From Planctomycetota bacterium (GTDB lineage Bacteria > Planctomycetota > UBA1135 > UBA2386): a stretch of DNA of 64,000 bases. The notes beneath the pieces are model-generated. The model was not told where the DNA came from. It did no database searches and saw only the letters and a list, made by a program, of their open reading frames with translations. This document shows, piece by piece, positions 54,157 to 62,548 of this stretch; the first letter of the stretch is position 1; every line of letters starts with the position of its first letter. The position numbers and the translations under genes are program-made. Location: contig JANQJF010000024.1 of assembly GCA_028281765.1 (NCBI GenBank), forward strand, positions 54,951 to 118,950, read 5' to 3'.

Positions 54157-54561
54157 ATGGAAGACCCGGTCGAAGTCGAACTCTCGCGGATGGTGCTGCA
54201 CTCGAAGCACGAGCAGCAGTGCGTCTACCTGCGCGTGGTCGGTGAAACCCGGGCCTTCCGCATCGTCATCGGCGTCTACGAGGCGGCCGAGATCCACCGC
54301 AAGGTCTCGGGCGACCAGCTGCGTCGCCCGATGACCCACGACCTGATCGGCCGCATCCTCGACGCGACCGGCCACACGCTCGACCGCGTGGTGATCACCG
54401 CGCTACGCGACGACACGTTCTACGCCGCGCTGCACATCAGCGACGGCGTCGACGAGAAGGTCGTGGACTGCAGACCGTCCGACGGGATAGCGTTGGCGAT
54501 GCAGACCAAGGCGAAGATCTACGCCGCGCGCGACGTGCTCGATGCTGTCGCGTACGACTGA
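54157..54561 (+). CDS. Bifunctional nuclease / DUF151 protein
   Basis: The 134-residue protein fits the DUF151 family (RAFRIVIGVYEAAEIHRK, RPMTHDLIGRILDATG, CRPSDGIALAM). Homologues have been described as bifunctional nucleases. It sits between the methyltransferase and the tRNA gene, on the core side of the island border. Confidence 0.9.
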   Translation: MEDPVEVELSRMVLHSKHEQQCVYLRVVGETRAFRIVIGVYEAAEIHRKVSGDQLRRPMTHDLIGRILDATGHTLDRVVITALRDDTFYAALHISDGVDEKVVDCRPSDGIALAMQTKAKIYAARDVLDAVAYD

Positions 54562-54582
54562 CGCGGCGGAGGACGACGTGAT

Positions 54583-54669
54583 GGTGGGATGGCAGAGCGG
54601 CTGAATGCGCCGGTTTTGAAAACCGGTGATGGGTCAAACCATCCGGGGGTTCGAATCCCTCTCCCACCG
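54583..54669 (+). tRNA. tRNA-Ser (anticodon UGA)
   Basis: The acceptor stem GGTGGGA pairs perfectly with TCCCACC. The anticodon stem CCGGT/ACCGG holds the loop TTTGAAA, giving anticodon UGA. A long variable arm (near GATGGGTCAAACCATC) and the TTCGAAT T-loop show a class II serine tRNA. CCA is not encoded. It marks the left border of the suspected island. Confidence 0.95.
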
Positions 54670-54726
54670 CACACTTACGGTTTCGCCCCGCTTGCGCGTG
54701 CCACATAGATCTGCCACAAACGGTAG

Positions 54727-55389
54727 ATGGCCAGGGGTCGGAAGAGTCGGTCCGGACTGCCGCGCAGCGTGCGCCGGCTGGCAGAAGGGAAGTTCCAAGC
54801 GTGGGCGATGATCGGCGGAAAGCGCTGCTACTACACGATGAATCCAATCTATTGGATGGTGACCTTCGCCCAGGAACGGCACTGGATGACAAACCCAGAC
54901 GACGGGTCACCGCCCTCTCTTGGCGACGCCGCCGACAAGGGTCGAATGCGTCGTGCGCTTTCTCGCCGCCTCCAGGAGGCCGCCGAGCGCTCAGGCATTT
55001 CTCCCAAGGACGCCGGGAAAGCCGCGGGAGTATCGGCTCAGACGATTCTGAACTGGCAGAACGAAGAAAGCAGCTTCACTCCTAAGGCTCATGAGCTAGC
55101 AACGTTGTGCCGGCTGTACCGAGTTTCCGCGGATTGGCTGTTGAGACCCGCGCCTATCTCCGGTGAGGAGACCGACGACAGCGCGGCGTACATGTTCGAT
55201 CACGAGGTCTACCGCAGACGAATGCGGTCGCTGGATTTGAGCGACGACTGCTGGTCGGAAAGCGCGTGGATGGTCCTCGATCGCGGTGCATTCGCCATCT
55301 ACACGCAGGAGCAGATGGACAAGCTCTATCAGGACATGAAGAAGCGAAGGCAGTCTTTGGAGGACGCGTCCGACAGCACCGACTCGTGA
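54727..55389 (+). CDS. HTH protein with a recombinase-like N-terminus
   Basis: The first 38 residues (GLPRSVRRLAEGKFQAWAMI) read like the arm-binding opening of a tyrosine recombinase, the expected enzyme beside a tRNA, but no catalytic domain follows. The centre is an XRE-type HTH (ERSGISPKDAGKAAGVSAQT, then ELATLCRLYRVSADWLL). The remaining part is charged and unknown. It may be a truncated or rearranged integrase fused to a regulator. Confidence 0.7.
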   Translation: MARGRKSRSGLPRSVRRLAEGKFQAWAMIGGKRCYYTMNPIYWMVTFAQERHWMTNPDDGSPPSLGDAADKGRMRRALSRRLQEAAERSGISPKDAGKAAGVSAQTILNWQNEESSFTPKAHELATLCRLYRVSADWLLRPAPISGEETDDSAAYMFDHEVYRRRMRSLDLSDDCWSESAWMVLDRGAFAIYTQEQMDKLYQDMKKRRQSLEDASDSTDS

Positions 55390-56122
55390 CTCAGCACATG
55401 CGGCGCTTCGGTGAAGGGGAAATGGAGACCAAGACCGACAGCTTCGAGTTCACGCACTGCCGATCCGAGGCGGGTGCCGAGAGCTTGCGCCAGCGCCTGT
55501 CCTGCGCGTATCGCGGCCCCACGCGTGCTGCCGTTCCTGGTCGATCAAGCCGACGCCAGCGACTGACCACATCACTGGCAGCCGTCGTCGTCCTGGCTGG
55601 CATGTCGTGTGGGGTCTTCGAGTGGATCTGGGGTGGTGAGCGAAGTCGTGACCTCACGATGGAGCAGGCGTTTCGTGCGCTCGATACCGAGTCCGACCCG
55701 CACCTGCGGTCGGGCGCACTAAGCCAAGTAACCTCTCTCATGGAGCGAGGTGCCGCACATCTGCGACATGAGGCGCGCAACCAGTCCGACGCTGGTTACC
55801 GAGCGAACGCCGCAACCATGCTGCGAAACATCAATCGATTGACGGCAGAGGACTACGACGATGGCGGGACGATCAAGGCAACCCCGAAACCGGTGACGGC
55901 CGGTAGCGATCTCACGATCAACCTCGACGGATTCACTCCGAACACGACGGTAAAGCTTGAGCTCGACAACGGGCAGGGGACGACGGCTCCGGTCAATGTC
56001 GAGATCCAGGCCGATGGACCGGCACCGCGACCTGGCCGGTTCCGAGCAGCGGCTGGAACGTGATCAACATCAACGACGGCCCTGGGGTCCAGCAGGAGAC
56101 CGTCTCCGTCAGCTACAGCTAA
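55386..56122 (+). pseudogene. Membrane-anchored protein with apparent frameshift in the C-terminal domain
   Basis: The frame starts at GTG 55386, overlapping the previous stop, and stays open with one membrane helix (SLAAVVVLAGMSCGVF) until a stop at 56063. At about 56013-56020 the sense moves to the next frame: TGTATWPVPSSGW and INDGPGVQQETVSVSYS follow naturally and end at TAA 56122. A one-base deletion would explain it. The C-terminal part resembles a small exported beta domain (ITINLDGFTPNTTV-type). A sequencing error remains possible. Confidence 0.65.
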
Positions 56123-56144
56123 CGCACACCCAGAAGGAGACCTC

Positions 56145-57377
56145 ATGAATCGCCCTCTCGCCCTCTGCGCACTCGCGTGCGCGCTGCCTCTGCATGCCCA
56201 GGCAGATCTTGTTGTGGACGGCGCCGGCGGTCCTGGCTTCAACACTTTGGCCGAGGCGGTCGCTGCCGCGAACGATGGTGATCGTATTCTCATCGACGCG
56301 GACCCTGTCAGCGTCACCGACCAGGATCACGGCGCGGTGATTCTGAACAAGGCGGTGACGATCGAGTCGCATCCGTCCGGACCGATGCGCACGCTTCGGC
56401 TCTTCAACGGATTCCAGCCGTTTCACGTGCTGTTCCAATCGACTTCGAGCCTTCCCACCGTGTTTCGACGCATCCGCATCGAGAACGACGCTTGGGACTG
56501 GTGCTGCGGCGGCAATGCTTCAAGTCGACTGACGATCAACGCTGCCGGAGACGTGGTTCTCCACGACGTCGAATTTGCGAATGACCTTCCGATTCCCGAC
56601 GGAAACAACCCGACGGTATTGGTTTCGATCAGCACGCCCAGTCGGGCAATCCTTCGGGACGTGAACATCGCGACGCCTGTCGCCCAGTCTGGCTTTAGTT
56701 GGCTCAACTCGATGGGCACGTATGCGCCGCTCGAAGTCACAGCGGACCTGGCAATTATCGAGGATTGCTACCTGTCGGGCAGCGCATGGGAAGTCGACGA
56801 CAACGATCCGTGGATTGGGAACAATCTTGCCGAAGGCACGCCGGCCCTAACAGCAAACGTGGACCGTCTGATCGCAATCCGGTCGACGTTCAAAGACGGC
56901 AATGGAAGCGCCCAGGTTTGGCAGGACCAGGTGATTGGAACCTCTCCCGCCACCGCGTCTACGTTTGGTGCGCACGCAACCTTTCACGACTGCACTCACA
57001 CCCTCGGCGTCGACGGCGGAGGCGTCAGCGCCGTCGGCCCAACGCTCGAGCTAGGTCCTCAGTCATCCAACATCAACGTCACGGGCGGCCAGCTCGGCAC
57101 CTGGATGACGATCACGGTCACGCAGAGCACCTTCCCCGACCCCGACCCCATCGGCTTCATCGTCGGCACCGACCTCCTCCCCCTACAGACCCCGCTCGGC
57201 GACCTGATCGCACGCCCCGACCTTGGCTACGCGACACCGTCCGGCCAAGGCATCGTGTCGTTCCCCGTGCCAAACGTCCTCGAGATCGTCGGCACCGTGC
57301 TCGTCGCTCAGACCGTGCTCTCCGACGGCGGACTCCCCCACCTCGGCGGCGCTAGCTTCGGGGTGGTTCGGCGGTAG
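56145..57377 (+). CDS. Secreted right-handed beta-helix-like protein
   Basis: The signal peptide (ALCALACALPLHAQ) is followed by parallel beta-helix-type spacing (RIRIENDAWD, LTINAAGDVVLHDVEF, RLIAIRSTFKDGNG) over 410 residues. The C-terminus, GGASFGVVRR, is repeated in degraded form twice downstream. Such proteins often bind or degrade polysaccharide, but no catalytic site is visible. An AAGGAG element precedes the ATG. Confidence 0.75.
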   Translation: MNRPLALCALACALPLHAQADLVVDGAGGPGFNTLAEAVAAANDGDRILIDADPVSVTDQDHGAVILNKAVTIESHPSGPMRTLRLFNGFQPFHVLFQSTSSLPTVFRRIRIENDAWDWCCGGNASSRLTINAAGDVVLHDVEFANDLPIPDGNNPTVLVSISTPSRAILRDVNIATPVAQSGFSWLNSMGTYAPLEVTADLAIIEDCYLSGSAWEVDDNDPWIGNNLAEGTPALTANVDRLIAIRSTFKDGNGSAQVWQDQVIGTSPATASTFGAHATFHDCTHTLGVDGGGVSAVGPTLELGPQSSNINVTGGQLGTWMTITVTQSTFPDPDPIGFIVGTDLLPLQTPLGDLIARPDLGYATPSGQGIVSFPVPNVLEIVGTVLVAQTVLSDGGLPHLGGASFGVVRR

Positions 57378-57397
57378 ATAAGCCCTGAATCAAGGAG
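57348..57397 (+). repeat. Duplicated gene 3' end and leader, copy 1
   Basis: This segment codes the last residues (GASFGVVRR-stop) of the beta-helix protein and the following leader. A second copy, with about six differences over 51 bases, lies at 58004-58053. The copies bracket the small coiled-coil gene, as if that gene were inserted with duplication of the preceding gene end. Confidence 0.75.
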
Positions 57398-57404
57398 GAA
57401 CGTC

Positions 57405-57983
57405 ATGAGTTCAAGCGCACCGCTGCAACCAAACCGCAAGAAGAGCGCCGAGCAGATTTGGAACGACCTGTGCACATACTCCAATTCCGCAGCAAAGGAC
57501 ATCCAGGACAAGTTCGAGAAGATCTACGAGAAGAACGCGATGGCACAGATCCTCGAGCACATCAGGAAATGGAACAACACGAACGCCGGCAACGTGTCCC
57601 GTCTAGGCCATGGGTCCGGTGGGAGTGGTGACAAGCAAAACGACAACACCACCCGCCTGATCAACTCGCTCAACAACTATCTGCAGCACCAGGCTCTGCT
57701 GGCGAAAGGACCGAGAAAGGAAGAGGCGGAGGAGGAGTTCGTCGCACCCTCTGCTTCGACGAGCAGAACCCACGTCAACGACAACCGAGGCGAGACAGGA
57801 ACGTTGATGAAGATCGTCCGCGACAACGCTGACAACATCGGACAGATGAAGCGGGAACTCACGAAGGCGAACGAGAAGTGGGACAAGATCCGCAAAGTGC
57901 GGGACGCCGTGCAGGCCGCGACGGACGAGAAGAAGCGAAAGACCGAGCAAAAGAAGCTAGCCAAGAAGGGTGGGCGGCGGTAG
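57405..57983 (+). CDS. Charged coiled-coil protein of unknown function
   Basis: The 192-residue protein is rich in Lys, Glu and Asn, with helical heptad-like stretches (RDNADNIGQMKRELTKANEK) and a basic tail (KLAKKGGRR). An AAGGAGG element lies before ATG 57405. No family is recognised. It sits between two copies of the duplicated gene end, so it may be a mobile module. Confidence 0.7.
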   Translation: MSSSAPLQPNRKKSAEQIWNDLCTYSNSAAKDIQDKFEKIYEKNAMAQILEHIRKWNNTNAGNVSRLGHGSGGSGDKQNDNTTRLINSLNNYLQHQALLAKGPRKEEAEEEFVAPSASTSRTHVNDNRGETGTLMKIVRDNADNIGQMKRELTKANEKWDKIRKVRDAVQAATDEKKRKTEQKKLAKKGGRR

Positions 57984-58003
57984 GAGCGGAAATCCGCCCC
58001 ACC

Positions 58004-58053
58004 GACGCCAGCTTCGGGGTGATGCGGCGGTAGATAGGCCCTGAATCAAGAAG
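58004..58053 (+). repeat. Duplicated gene 3' end and leader, copy 2
   Basis: This non-coding copy still reads DASFGVMRR-stop in one frame and is followed by the same leader TAGGCCCTGAATCAAG as copy 1. It directly precedes the tail-collar gene. Together with copy 1 it flanks the coiled-coil gene. Confidence 0.75.
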
Positions 58054-58067
58054 GAGAGGAAAACCTG

Positions 58068-59120
58068 ATGGCATCACTATCAAACGAGCAGGCCGCACAA
58101 GTGCGACAGATGCTCGCTGAGTCCGTCACCAAGAACCTAGAGTTCCTGTCTAACGAAGCGCGCGAGCACCGCGAGTACCTTCGAACGATCTTGAACCGCG
58201 TGATCTGGTCGATCGGCGTGTTCATCCTCGTAGTGTCAGGCTGGTTCTACTTCTCGTTCGGTGAGAAGCTTGTCTCTCACGAACTCGTGAAGTGGCGCGT
58301 AGAGGACAAGGTCCAAACCTACCTGGACGATCGAAAGGACCTGGGCATCAAGGCTGCGTTGGCAGAGGTAGACGAGTCCATCGACTCAAGCGTTCAGGCG
58401 AAACAGGGTGAAATCTCAGCAGCGCTGGAAGTCCTCAAGGTCCGGATTCGCTCAACGATCGAGAAGATGGGAGGCTCGCTAGAATCTGCGATTGGCTCCG
58501 CCGACTCCAACATCAAGACGAAGCTCTCGGAGTTCGAGAGGACGGCAAGTTCGATGGTGGATAACACGATCAAAGGAAAGATCCGTGCACTCAGCGAGCT
58601 AGACGTCGACGAGCTCATCCGGAAGGGTTTGAAGGGTGACCCGGGAGAGAACGGAGTGGACGCAACGGCCCCCGTTGGAGCCATTATTGCGTGGATGTCC
58701 ACCAATCCGTTGCTCCCGCCGGGCTGGCACAAGTGCGACCACACTGAGGTGAAGGAGCTGGGTCTAGATACTGAGCAGGAGCAGCGACTTCGACGCAGCA
58801 CAGTGATCAAAGACGACCGCCTCCCCGACCTCCGCGGCTACTTCCTGCGTGGGCTTGACGACCGAGCCAAAGAAGATGGCGGCCTTGATGTCCATCGACA
58901 CGAAAGAAATAAGGGGGTCGGATCCTCACAGAATGACGACGTAGGGTCGTTCAACATCCTGCACGCGACGCGCCGGGTCAGCGACAGCGGCCCACTCCAC
59001 GCAAGCTTGATCTTGCCACCCCCAGCGTTCGGCGAGAAAAGGAGAGAGGATACGTCGCAAGGCTCGGTAGAAACCCGACCCGTCAACATCGCCGTCCACT
59101 GGATCATCCGGGTGAAGTGA
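58068..59120 (+). CDS. Membrane-anchored phage tail-collar-like protein
   Basis: The 350-residue protein has an N-terminal membrane helix (VIWSIGVFILVVSGWFYF) and a long helical stalk. A short collagen-like GDPGENGVD link follows, then a tail-collar-type head (PVGAIIAWMSTNPLLPPGWH, LPDLRGYFLRGL, RPVNIAVHWIIRVK). Phage receptor-binding tips use this fold. Here it is tethered to a membrane. An AGGAG element lies before ATG 58068. Confidence 0.78.
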   Translation: MASLSNEQAAQVRQMLAESVTKNLEFLSNEAREHREYLRTILNRVIWSIGVFILVVSGWFYFSFGEKLVSHELVKWRVEDKVQTYLDDRKDLGIKAALAEVDESIDSSVQAKQGEISAALEVLKVRIRSTIEKMGGSLESAIGSADSNIKTKLSEFERTASSMVDNTIKGKIRALSELDVDELIRKGLKGDPGENGVDATAPVGAIIAWMSTNPLLPPGWHKCDHTEVKELGLDTEQEQRLRRSTVIKDDRLPDLRGYFLRGLDDRAKEDGGLDVHRHERNKGVGSSQNDDVGSFNILHATRRVSDSGPLHASLILPPPAFGEKRREDTSQGSVETRPVNIAVHWIIRVK

Positions 59121-59122
59121 CA
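59088..59122 (+). repeat. Duplicated gene 3' end, pair 2 copy 1
   Basis: The last codons of the tail-collar gene (IAVHWIIRVK-stop) recur at 59609-59643 with three mismatches in 35 bases. The two copies bracket the F-box-like gene. Confidence 0.7.
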
Positions 59123-59166
59123 TGACCAAACCTAGCAACGCCAGCTTCGGAGCAGTCCACCGATGA
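59122..59166 (+). CDS. Possible 14-residue leader peptide ending ASFG-type
   Basis: A tiny frame reads MTKPSNASFGAVHR-stop. It overlaps the F-box-like start (ATGA) and ends in a third variant of the ASFG gene end. It may be a degraded end of an earlier gene and not an expressed peptide. A coupled-translation role is conceivable. Confidence 0.3.
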   Translation: MTKPSNASFGAVHR

Positions 59167-59597
59167 CAGGAATGGATGACCTACCCAACGAACTCCTCGA
59201 AGAGATCGCGAAGCGCCTCGACACTCGGAGCCTCAACAGACTGGCGCAGACCAACCGCCGCCTGTTGCAGGTAGCGAGGCTCCCTCAGCTACGACAACTC
59301 ATCAACAACCTCCGGCGCATGCATCGGGAGGCGAGGGATCTGCGCGCTCAGATGCCCGATGGACCCGCGCGGTTGATGAGGACCTTCATACCGCCTCAAG
59401 TCGAAGCCGACATCCGAACACTCAACAGAGAACTCCAAGCCACTCGACAGGGCATTCAAGCAATTCGAGCCCAAGTGGCCAGAGAGAATCTGGAGCAACC
59501 GGAAGCCTACATGATCGCCGATCGAATCCGCACGGCGGAGGCTGCAGCACGGCTGGCGCAACACGCGATGCAGGACGCCCTGCAGAGGCTGCAATGA
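59163..59597 (+). CDS. F-box-like protein
   Basis: The N-terminus reads LPNELLEEIAKRLDTRSLNR then LAQTNRRLLQVA, the leucine/charge pattern of an F-box, which in eukaryotes docks to Skp1 in ubiquitin ligases. The remaining 100 residues are helical with a coiled-coil look and no recognised substrate-binding repeat. Bacterial F-box proteins are mainly known as host-directed effectors. ATG 59163 and ATG 59172 are both possible. It lies between duplicated gene ends. Confidence 0.65.
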   Translation: MTGMDDLPNELLEEIAKRLDTRSLNRLAQTNRRLLQVARLPQLRQLINNLRRMHREARDLRAQMPDGPARLMRTFIPPQVEADIRTLNRELQATRQGIQAIRAQVARENLEQPEAYMIADRIRTAEAAARLAQHAMQDALQRLQ

Positions 59598-59608
59598 TCT
59601 CTACCCAA

Positions 59609-59643
59609 ATCGCCGTCCGCAGGATCATCCCGGTGAAGTGACA
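59609..59643 (+). repeat. Duplicated gene 3' end, pair 2 copy 2
   Basis: This non-coding copy reads IAVRRIIPVK-stop and differs from the tail-collar gene end by three of 35 bases. It lies 12 nt after the F-box-like gene, consistent with insertion of that gene into the tail-collar 3' end. Confidence 0.7.
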
Positions 59644-59697
59644 GCCCCACCTCGGTGACGGCGCATCTGGTATCGTGGGGGTGATAGGAGGTCAAAG

Positions 59698-60288
59698 TTG
59701 GACATAAGAGAACTGACTAGGCGCGTAGAGGGACTGTCGCTCCGCGCAAGTGTAGCGTTCGCCCTGCGGTGCGCGTCGCGCGTTGAGCCACTCGCCCGCT
59801 ACAAAGATCCCGAGGCGGTCGCTGACGCACTTTCGCGCGCCCGTGAGTATGCGGAAGGCTCAGTCGGGGCCGATTTCGTAGCACGCGCCCACTCTGCTTC
59901 CGACGCCGCCTACGCCGCCGCCTACGCCGCCCGCGCCGCCGACGCCGCAATCCTCCACGACCTCTCCACCATCGAGGCCACCAACCTCACCGACGACGAC
60001 TACGTCCCGCAGACCGTCTTCGGCGAGATGTGGCCGAATGGCGCGCCAGAGTGGTGGAAGCAGCGAACGATCGAGGCTGACATCGCAGCAAAGGCGGATC
60101 CTGCCGAGGCGCGCATGAAAGGTGCACCGCCGCCCCAGCTCGACATCCTCATCGACCCCGGCGACGCAGACCCAGCGCTGATCGCCAAGATCCTCCTCCG
60201 ACTCTCTGATCTCCACGAAGCTGAGGGCGGCTTCGGGCTCTCTTTCGACGGAATCGAAGAATTCGACATCGCCAGGGAGCTCGTGTGA
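59698..60288 (+). CDS. Alanine-rich protein of unknown function
   Basis: TTG 59698 has a strong AGGAGGT five bases upstream, giving 196 residues. The centre is an Ala/Tyr-rich repeat (DAAYAAAYAARAADAA). The C-terminal 50 residues have a strand-helix-strand look (LSDLHEAEGGFGLSFDG). No family was recognised. The stop TGA overlaps ATG 60288 of the next, apparently frameshifted, small gene (TGATG). Confidence 0.65.
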   Translation: MDIRELTRRVEGLSLRASVAFALRCASRVEPLARYKDPEAVADALSRAREYAEGSVGADFVARAHSASDAAYAAAYAARAADAAILHDLSTIEATNLTDDDYVPQTVFGEMWPNGAPEWWKQRTIEADIAAKADPAEARMKGAPPPQLDILIDPGDADPALIAKILLRLSDLHEAEGGFGLSFDGIEEFDIARELV

Positions 60289-60600
60289 TGTCGGAGGAAT
60301 CCGACCGCGGCACTCGAGACTGAGAAGGCCAAGGAAGATCTCGCCCGAGCCGCGATGAACGCCGCAGCCGCGAAAGTGCAGGAAAACGCAAACGCCCTCA
60401 ACACGCAGGTCGAAGCAGAGCTGCAAAGCCAGACTCGGAAAGCTCGACCGAAACGGTCTGCCGACGAGATCCGAACCGAGTTGCTTGAGCTCGTTGAGGA
60501 GCTTCGGAAAGTTGGAGGCGAGATCGAGTTGCATCTACCTGACCGCGAAGAGTTGCAGCAGCTCGGAGAGGGCGATTCGGAGCGTTCAGAGCGCAGCTAG
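60288..60600 (+). pseudogene. Small coiled-coil gene with apparent frameshift
   Basis: ATG 60288 (MSEESD) overlaps the preceding stop, but the frame ends after 12 codons. The sense continues from 60304 in another frame as TAALETEKAKEDLARAAMNA and runs to the stop at 60600. A single extra base near 60300-60305 would explain this. An 81-residue protein from ATG 60355 is the intact alternative. The protein is charged and helical, of unknown function. Confidence 0.5.
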
Positions 60601-60921
60601 CCTAGATCGCACCACTCACTCCCCCCAAGGCGAGATCAGAACATCTCGTTCCCCGAACGAGCCGGAAGCCCGCAGCAGACTGTCGCAACCCTTGCCTCGG
60701 GCTGGATTCTGATCCAAAGAGGCGAACGAATGTCAATTTGTCATTCGTTCGAGTCACCGGTGTCGCCGCCACTTCCGAGAATCCCCCTCATGCCCGCGGC
60801 AGAAATCGACGAAGTAGACGTCGTAGTGGTAGGCTTCGGATCCCCCCACCTCCACCGCGACCATCTCCCGCTTCCATCAAGGGTCTGAGCTCGCACGCGC
60901 GTCGCGCGCTCTCTACGTCCG
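60601..60921. other. Gap between the coiled-coil gene and the Fic gene, with a hairpin
   Basis: A perfect inverted repeat CGAACGAATG with CATTCGTTCG (60723-60732 and 60742-60751) flanks a 9-nt loop; no U-run follows. A short 32-codon frame at 60790-60888 opens with a Rossmann-like EVDVVVVGFG stretch but ends quickly, so it may be a remnant. I see no other gene here. Confidence 0.45.
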
Positions 60922-62321
60922 ATGACCGCAGCACAAGATCTACCAGTCGTTCTGCCGCGCGACCTCGATCGACGAGCTCGGCAGGTAGTGACCTTTGCGT
61001 CCAAACCAGACAGGGGTCACATCCAACGGAACCTTGAGCAGGGACTGCACGTTCTCAACCTAAGCGCGTTCACCCTCGCCGGCATACAGGCAGCCCGGGA
61101 CCTGCAGATCAGCTTTCCACCTGGTCCCGACGACGACCACCAGGCTGAGTGGGCTCGGCTCGTGCAGACCCTGTGCGGCTTCGACCTCAAGCCAGTGCTG
61201 GCCGAACTGAATCCACCCCTGTTGCGGTCTTCGCCGATCGCGATCGATGCCGATCGACTTGTCGAGAGCGCACGCTTCATAATCGAGTCCTGCCCAATCG
61301 GTCGCCTGCGGTTACTGGCTCGCAATGAGGGCCTGCATGCACTGGAGCACGAGCTGCAGACCGCGCACGCCCGCGCGAAGGCTGGCCTGATTCGCCTTAC
61401 GGGATGCGAGAGCCCTCGCCTCGCGCTGAGCGGGCGCCTGTACTCAGAGGGCCACCTGACCGCACAAGGCGTGGCAGCCCTGTTGGACGTTCCGGTTCAA
61501 GACGCACTCGCACTCTTGGAAACGCATGGGTACTCGCGCAGCGTTGAAGCGATACGGCTGTCCGATGAGGATCGCGTCGCATCACTCGCCCGACTTCGCG
61601 AAGTCCGGGTACGCGGACGCGCCCGTGACGCCGCAGCTGAGACTGAGTTCATCGCAAGACAAGTCATTGCCAGCAATCGCATCGAGGGCATTGACAGTCG
61701 CTCGACGACTTCACGATGGATAACCCCCATCCAATAGTCGACGATCCGATCCGCCAGTACACGGAGGAGGAGGTTGAGCTCCTCAACCGAAACCTCGCAC
61801 GCCTCACCCAGCGCACCTTAGCTGGGGATTTCGCCGATCTACCCGTGGGGACCGAGCTGATCGCGACGATGCATCGAGAGCTATTCGTCGACGTTCGGGA
61901 TCACGGTGGTCGCATGCGATCCGCGAATTTTGGGACCGACAGGCTCACGTTCGGACCCAACCGATCGCTCGGCCGGCACGATGTACCGTCGGCGATGCAG
62001 TATCTCGTGGACCAGGCCTCCTTATCTATTCGGAGCATCTTGGCCAACGCCGAGGACGAATACTACGAACACTCTAGCTACCACACCGCCGTCTGGGCTC
62101 ACGCGGAGATGGTCCGAGTGCACCCCTTCGAGGATGGGAACGGCCGGACAAGTCGCGTCTTGATGACTGAGATTCTTCGGCGCCTGGATTTCGGGCCGGT
62201 CGCCGTCGAGGTTGTGAAGGACGACTACAACAAGGCTCTCAACGTCTACCACCGAGAACGCGACATCGGCCCCATCCTCGACCTCGTGATTCGATTGGCC
62301 GCGGAGCAGGCATCGGGTTAG
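60922..62321 (+). pseudogene. Fic-family protein, apparently split by one frameshift
   Basis: The first frame (60922-61737) ends with an inhibitory-helix-like motif, SNRIEG, matching [S/T]xxxE[G/N]. The second frame (61716-62321) contains the core Fic motif HPFEDGNGRTSR. Just before ATG 61716 its frame reads QSLDDFT, which joins smoothly to IEGI if one base is restored near 61693-61695. That suggests a single auto-inhibited Fic protein of about 466 residues broken by one base. Fic enzymes AMPylate or otherwise modify targets with nucleotides. Two overlapping genes are the alternative. Confidence 0.75.
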
Positions 62322-62322
62322 C

Positions 62323-62520
62323 TCACACCGCCCCCGAAGACAGCAGCTTCGACACCAACGTCCCGACCACGCCGCCCGCAGCCGCCGCGAACCCGGCAGC
62401 CATCCAGACTCCCCGCTCGATCGCGGCAACGCGCTCGTCGAGCTTTCCGATCTTCGCAGTCAAGTCGCTGCGACGCGCGGGATCAACGGGCGTGCAGCAA
62501 CAGCACCTAACCGGTGCCAT
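62323..62520 (-). CDS. Small membrane protein with a Cys cluster (paralogue 1)
   Basis: ATG 62520 gives 65 residues. A CCCC run near the start is followed by a short coiled segment (LTAKIGKLDERVAAIERGVW) and a Gly/Ala-rich membrane helix (MAAGFAAAAGGVVGTLVSKL). The arrangement resembles small phage proteins such as haemolysin XhlA, but family membership is unproved. A close copy lies at 63410-63580. The leader carries the TAAACCCCGAATCAAG element seen at two other island genes. Confidence 0.65.
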   Translation of the reverse strand: MAPVRCCCCTPVDPARRSDLTAKIGKLDERVAAIERGVWMAAGFAAAAGGVVGTLVSKLLSSGAV

Positions 62521-62548
62521 ATCTACACCCCGGGAATTTGACCCCAAT

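Noticed and set aside
60790..60888. 32-residue frame MPAAEIDEVDVVVVGFG resembling a Rossmann opening
   Set aside because: Too short and stops quickly; the glycine pattern is incomplete, so it is at best a remnant.
60741..61004. Minus-strand open frame opposite the Fic leader
   Set aside because: Low-complexity Ser/Thr/Arg composition with no domain; probably a shadow.
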